Assembly (NCBI GenBank): GCA_003550305.1
Contig: QKYT01000715.1
Span: forward strand, 38,329 to 49,079
Length of the DNA: 10,751 nucleotides
From: Glomus cerebriforme
Taxonomy: Eukaryota > Glomeromycota > Glomeromycetes > Glomerales > Glomeraceae
Reading direction: 5' to 3'
Position 1 is the first letter of the stretch, and the number at the start of each line of letters is the position of its first letter. Position numbers and translations under genes: made by a program. A model generated the notes under the pieces. That model was not told the DNA's origin and made no database searches. It was given only the letters and a program-made list of their open reading frames with translations. Below are positions 7,253 to 10,751 of this stretch, in pieces.

Positions 7253-7979
7253 CCTCCACTCCTTCACATAGACAAACAAACGGGGATTTCAGATGTGCAT
7301 GTTAGCATATTGTACAGTAGATTAGTTGTAAAAACTGATCAAGCTGTAGAAAAGATTGCTATAAAATCTCTTTTAGAATACAATTTTTCTACAACATCAA
7401 AAACTTCTCTCGCTGCTAGTCGTATTGTTCTTTTGGATATAGTTAAAGCATATTTTTTGTATAATATAATGCTTCTGTGTGGAATTCCTAAGGTTACTCT
7501 TGAAGGCACTTTAGAAGATTGGACAAATTTGCAAGAAAAAGTCATTCGATTACGTCAATTGGATTTAGAAATGGATTTTTGGTTGGATAGATTGGAACCT
7601 GTCATATGGAAATTGATTGAAACTTATAAAGGAGAAGTTGATGGGAATTTTGGGCAAAAATAATTTCTTTATGATGTTATGGTTCAGGTGGTCAAACTAT
7701 TGTTAATGGATGGATTACGGCCTTCTATCCTTATAGAAAAGACAGAACAAAATTGGAAAATAATTCCATTAACCATATGATGTTTCTGATGGAAGAGTTG
7801 CAGTTCCATTTACGACTGATACTGGATTATATCTAAAATTTGTTGCTGGATTCTTTGGTGCTCAACAGAAAACTCTTGATAATTCTAATGAAATAGTTGT
7901 TTCNCCAATCATTGGTTGGTCTGTTATTGATAATAAAACTATGGAGAAATATACTGATAACAAATTTAAGAGGAATTAG
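7253..7979 (+). pseudogene. DUF4419 family protein, frameshifted and lacking its N-terminal half
   Basis: Three frames in turn read as one protein. 7253-7660 contains ILYSRLVVKTD, NFSTTSKTSLAASRIVLLD, LLCGIPKVTLEGTLEDW and FWLDRLEPVIWKLIETY. 7678-7770 contains YGSGGQTIVNGWITAFYPY. 7773-7979 contains PYDVSDGRVAVPFTTDTG and LKFVAGFFGAQQKTLDN, then a stop at 7977-7979. The CGIP.VTLEG...DW and GSG....WITAF blocks are hallmarks of DUF4419, a family of unknown function expanded in Rhizophagus. The usual N-terminal half is missing. A possible remnant, LPDEAVSLILFKKDKSK, lies in another frame at 7194-7244 and is cut off by a stop at 7268. No ATG starts the first segment; its first usable codon is GTG at 7295. 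An ambiguous base sits at 7904. Indels lie near 7661-7678 and 7770, and some could be assembly errors. Confidence 0.8.
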
Positions 7980-8176
7980 ATAAATGTTTTTAAAAGAATG
8001 AATTGATCTGATTGATCAATGAAATCTGTAATAATCTTATAAATTCTATTCATTAACAACTTTGGAAATTTTCTCTCGTTATCCTTTTTTTAAGTTAAAT
8101 TTAATTGTTTTTTGTATTTATATTATTAACTTGTAAAGAGTCATTCAATTCAGTAAAAATAAAGCTATATATTATA

Positions 8177-8419
8177 TTAAAAACAATAATGATATTTGCC
8201 CCTGGGTATCTTTAATAAGATCAGAAATATAATAAAATTCTGGCTAGTTTTTTTGATGCGTTTACCCCATTCAAAAACATTCTTTAATTTCCATATATCA
8301 TAATGATAATAATATAAATAATCAATTTCTTGGTCACATTTTTCACATAAAATAATATCATAATCCTCAAAGTTTACTTCTTTTTCGTATCTATTTAAAT
8401 CATAATCTGATATTTTTTA
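8177..8419 (-). pseudogene. Coding-like fragment, unidentified (about 80 codons)
   Basis: The minus strand is open for about 80 codons ending in TAA at 8177-8179. Its composition is protein-like and unlike the shadow frames nearby: FEDYDIILCEKCDQEIDYLY, then DIWKLKNVFEWGKRIKK. It has no Met. A TATCAG at its 5' end could be a splice acceptor. The CEKCDQ pair could be half a zinc site, but that is speculation. It may be a last exon or a relic of a multi-copy gene. I do not recognise the family. Confidence 0.35.
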
Positions 8420-8633
8420 AAATATAATATTCTGTTTTTGATCATTTTTTTCTTATCATCGTTTACACTGTATATACTGTATATTAGGTAAGAATGTCAA
8501 AATTTTTTCAGAGTTGCAAAATTAGACAGAACGCTTACAAATCTGTTTAATTTTATTGTTGTTCAAAGTAATCTTGTTTTTTTTTACAATTAAGGATATT
8601 TCAAAGAAAAGAATTTTTTTTTTTGGTTATTTA

Positions 8634-8744
8634 ATACTAACTAAATTTATCGTCATTGGTGCTGAAAAGCTTGTGGCATGTTGCTTAACTTTATTTGGCG
8701 ATTATTTTGATGTTCGATATCAAAACTATAAAACGCTCTCTTGA
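8634..8744 (+). pseudogene. Possible coding remnant, unidentified
   Basis: The second half of a 62-codon open frame (8556-8744) has mixed, protein-like composition (KFIVIGAEKLVACC, then LFGDYFDVRY) and ends in TGA. The first half is a low-complexity run of F, I and K from poly-T sequence, and its start codon is not ATG. A TACTAAC branch-point-like word lies at 8635-8641, so the readable part could be exon-derived. I do not recognise the protein. Confidence 0.2.
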
Positions 8745-9105
8745 CTCTTACTTATAATAATTCCAATTATAATATTATAATAACATCAATGTTTTTTACA
8801 TAAGTTTTTATAATAATAGTAAATTAACAAATAAAATGAAATCTGTTAATTGTTTAATTTGCTCTTTTATACATTAATAAAAATTTTTTTTCAATGATTA
8901 TTGAAAGGAACTTTTATTATATTGTTTCATTGAAACTCTGATATAAAGAAATCTTTAATCTTATCAATTTTGATTTTAAGAAATTAAATAATTATAAATT
9001 GTTCATATCAATTAATTGAGTAATTTGTTTCAAATATATGTACATTGAATATTGTACCATTCTCTATTGTAACAATTTGTCAAAAAAACAAAATCTTTTA
9101 ACCAT

Positions 9106-9213
9106 TCAATCTGAAATAAAGTCAAAATGTTGGTTATGCTTTGTATAATTTTGAAGATAATGTTCCGTCCCATTTATTGTTAAAGTACCGTCTAGCACTG
9201 CATAAATTAACAT
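9106..9213 (-). pseudogene. Possible short coding remnant, unidentified
   Basis: A 35-codon minus-strand frame from ATG at 9213 to TGA at 9106. Its middle (AVLDGTLTINGTEHYLQNY) has a balanced amino-acid mix that is rare in this A+T-rich DNA. It may be the tail of a lost gene. No family recognised. Confidence 0.2.
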
Positions 9214-10540
9214 AAATGTTCATGTTAATATATATTGTTAAAATATACAGTATCAGTCTCTTAATTATTTTTAAATTATTCAATCCAAATTACATGTAGT
9301 GAACGATGATAATGTATTAAATGAAATTTATGTGTTGAGAATGAATTTTTTTTTATTGTTGAACATATTGTACTCCAGTAATATGTTATAAAAAATAAAA
9401 AATGGAAATGGAATAGAATGTCGGGATTATAGTATTTCTTTAAAAAAAAAATTATCTCAAGTATCCGAGGAATATTATTGAAAAGGTTAGTGTTTCAGTC
9501 AACCTGTGTAGCAAACTAAAAGGAGCTAGAGAAAGGAGATGGGACAGATCAGGTGATATCTATGCCTGGTTTTCCCTTATTCCAAGAAAGAAAATCTGAC
9601 TAGTTCAGAGGAGAACTACTTTTTTCTCTATTTCAGGTTTTATTTAGACAATATTATATGAATATGAAGCAGCAAATAACACTATGCCTCACGAAAAATC
9701 TTAGATAGTCAATGTCTTAAAAAGGAAACTGTTCAAAAACTAATCTTATGTTAAATGTAAATTTAAGTTTAAAGTTGACTTCAGTTGCTTAACTTCAGTT
9801 TTAACCAAAATTGGAATAGGTTAATTTATAAATTAAAACAAACAATATATTATTTTATATGATTACTAATCAATCAATGAAACTGATTTCTTTTATTATA
9901 ATTATTGTTAATAAATTATTGTCTTTATTACACAATAGTTTTTTTTAATTCAGTTTTGAATTATTAATCAAACATAATGAAAATGCATTATATTTTTTTC
10001 TGATTGGCAGAATAATATACTGTATCATGTTACTCTACTAACTAGGGATGCTTTAGGCTGCACGATACTATATGGTTTTTGTTATTTTTATTCATAAAAT
10101 TAGTTAAAAAAAAATTATTTATTCAGTAATCATCATATAATAATAATCCTAGTAATACTAAACACGAAATTTTGTAGTGATTTATGCATTTAAAAAATTT
10201 TTTATTGAGAAGAGATGATTGCTTGTAAAAATATCAATAATAAACTATAGGATTCATCACCACTATCACCTATAAATATAAACATATAATATTAAAAAAA
10301 AGTTTATTTTAAAAAAATACATTTATTAAAAAAAAAATTCTGATCATAATTGTTTAATGGACTATATCATCTCTTGATCTATATAGTAATAATAAAATTA
10401 TTGAATTATATTATCAAGGTTATTTTCTACTAATGTATAATATTTATTTATTTTACAAATTAATTCTTTGAAAAAAATTTTAATAATAAGGCGACATAAA
10501 GTTAAAAAATTGGTTCTCATATCAAAATCATTTTTAATTG

Positions 10541-10556
10541 ACCCGGCCGCACGGGT
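10541..10556 (+). repeat. GC-rich hairpin followed by T-runs
   Basis: ACCCG (10541-10545) and CGGGT (10552-10556) pair around the loop GCCGCA and are followed at once by TTTTTA and a long T-run. It is a G+C island within nearly pure A+T sequence. The shape resembles a terminator or the end of a Pol III-type repeat, but no upstream RNA gene is visible, so I call only the structure. Confidence 0.45.
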
Positions 10557-10751
10557 TTTTATTTTTTTTTGTCAAAAATTTTTTTCACACCAAACATGTA
10601 TCACAATCCAAATTAACTAAAATTTGTAAATAATAATATTATTATATAATAAAATAAACTTTTTTTAGCACATATCAATATATTAAATTAGTATTATTAT
10701 TGCAATACAAACTTTTATAGTTTTGATTTACATGTTAAATTTATTAAATTT

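Larger units (their letters stand above)
7980..10751. other. A+T-rich region with only short coding-like scraps
   Basis: About 2.8 kb without a credible complete gene. It contains short coding-like fragments (8177-8419 minus, 8634-8744 plus, 9106-9213 minus), a slightly G+C-richer patch at about 9480-9620, several TACTGTA/TACAGTA motifs, many homopolymer runs and a GC-rich hairpin at 10541-10556. I cannot identify the origin of most of it. Confidence 0.5.

Noticed and set aside
7339..7545. 68-codon minus-strand open frame
   Set aside because: It is the antisense shadow of the conserved DUF4419 segment.
1..10751. CRISPR array, tRNA or rRNA genes, bacterial operon signals
   Set aside because: No regularly spaced identical repeats, no cloverleaf or rRNA-like segment, and introns plus gene families point to a fungal nuclear genome.

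Overview
The window looks like nuclear DNA of an arbuscular mycorrhizal fungus (Glomeromycota, most like Rhizophagus). The reasons are the very A+T-rich intergenic DNA, short GT-AG introns of 85-95 nt, a BTB-BACK-SPRY gene of the kind expanded in these fungi, a DUF4419 relic, and a Mutator-like (MULE) transposase whose wording I recognise from Rhizophagus proteins. No database search was possible, so the assignment rests on recognition. I see no prokaryotic features, tRNA, rRNA or CRISPR array.

Layout. Positions 1-210 hold a degenerate TTTCG-rich tandem repeat with a 19-bp period. Positions 210-1400 are A+T-rich intergenic DNA with a small GTCC-rich repeat patch and a TACAGTA/TACTGTA inverted repeat. 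Positions 1409-2794 (minus) carry the one intact protein gene, a BTB-BACK-SPRY protein of 461 aa that is a likely CUL3-type ubiquitin-ligase adaptor. Positions 2933-7125 form a unit of about 4.2 kb bounded by inverted repeats of about 115 bp. Inside it, on the minus strand, lies a decayed but almost full-length MULE transposase (6559 down to 4111): N-terminal CxxC/CxxC finger, a second C/C/H/H finger-like block, DDE core, SWIM finger and C-terminal tail, with three introns still recognisable and many stops and frameshifts. Between its end and the left arm are A+T-rich DNA, a GATTCGTCC repeat patch and an AAATAAACTA microsatellite. Positions 7253-7979 (plus) are a frameshifted, N-terminally reduced DUF4419 pseudogene starting just outside the right arm. 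Positions 7980-10751 are A+T-rich DNA with a few short coding-like scraps and a GC-rich hairpin.

The most interesting feature is the pair of inverted arms. Each has a core of just over 40 bp containing CACGTG that is identical in both copies apart from T-run length, while the sequence on either side has diverged. Read outward, each arm has the order CACGTG, CTGGCG, then a TATA-like box, followed by a gene or gene relic: BTB on the left, DUF4419 on the right. They may be the terminal inverted repeats of the MULE, a shared promoter module that flanks it, or both (transposon ends used as promoters).
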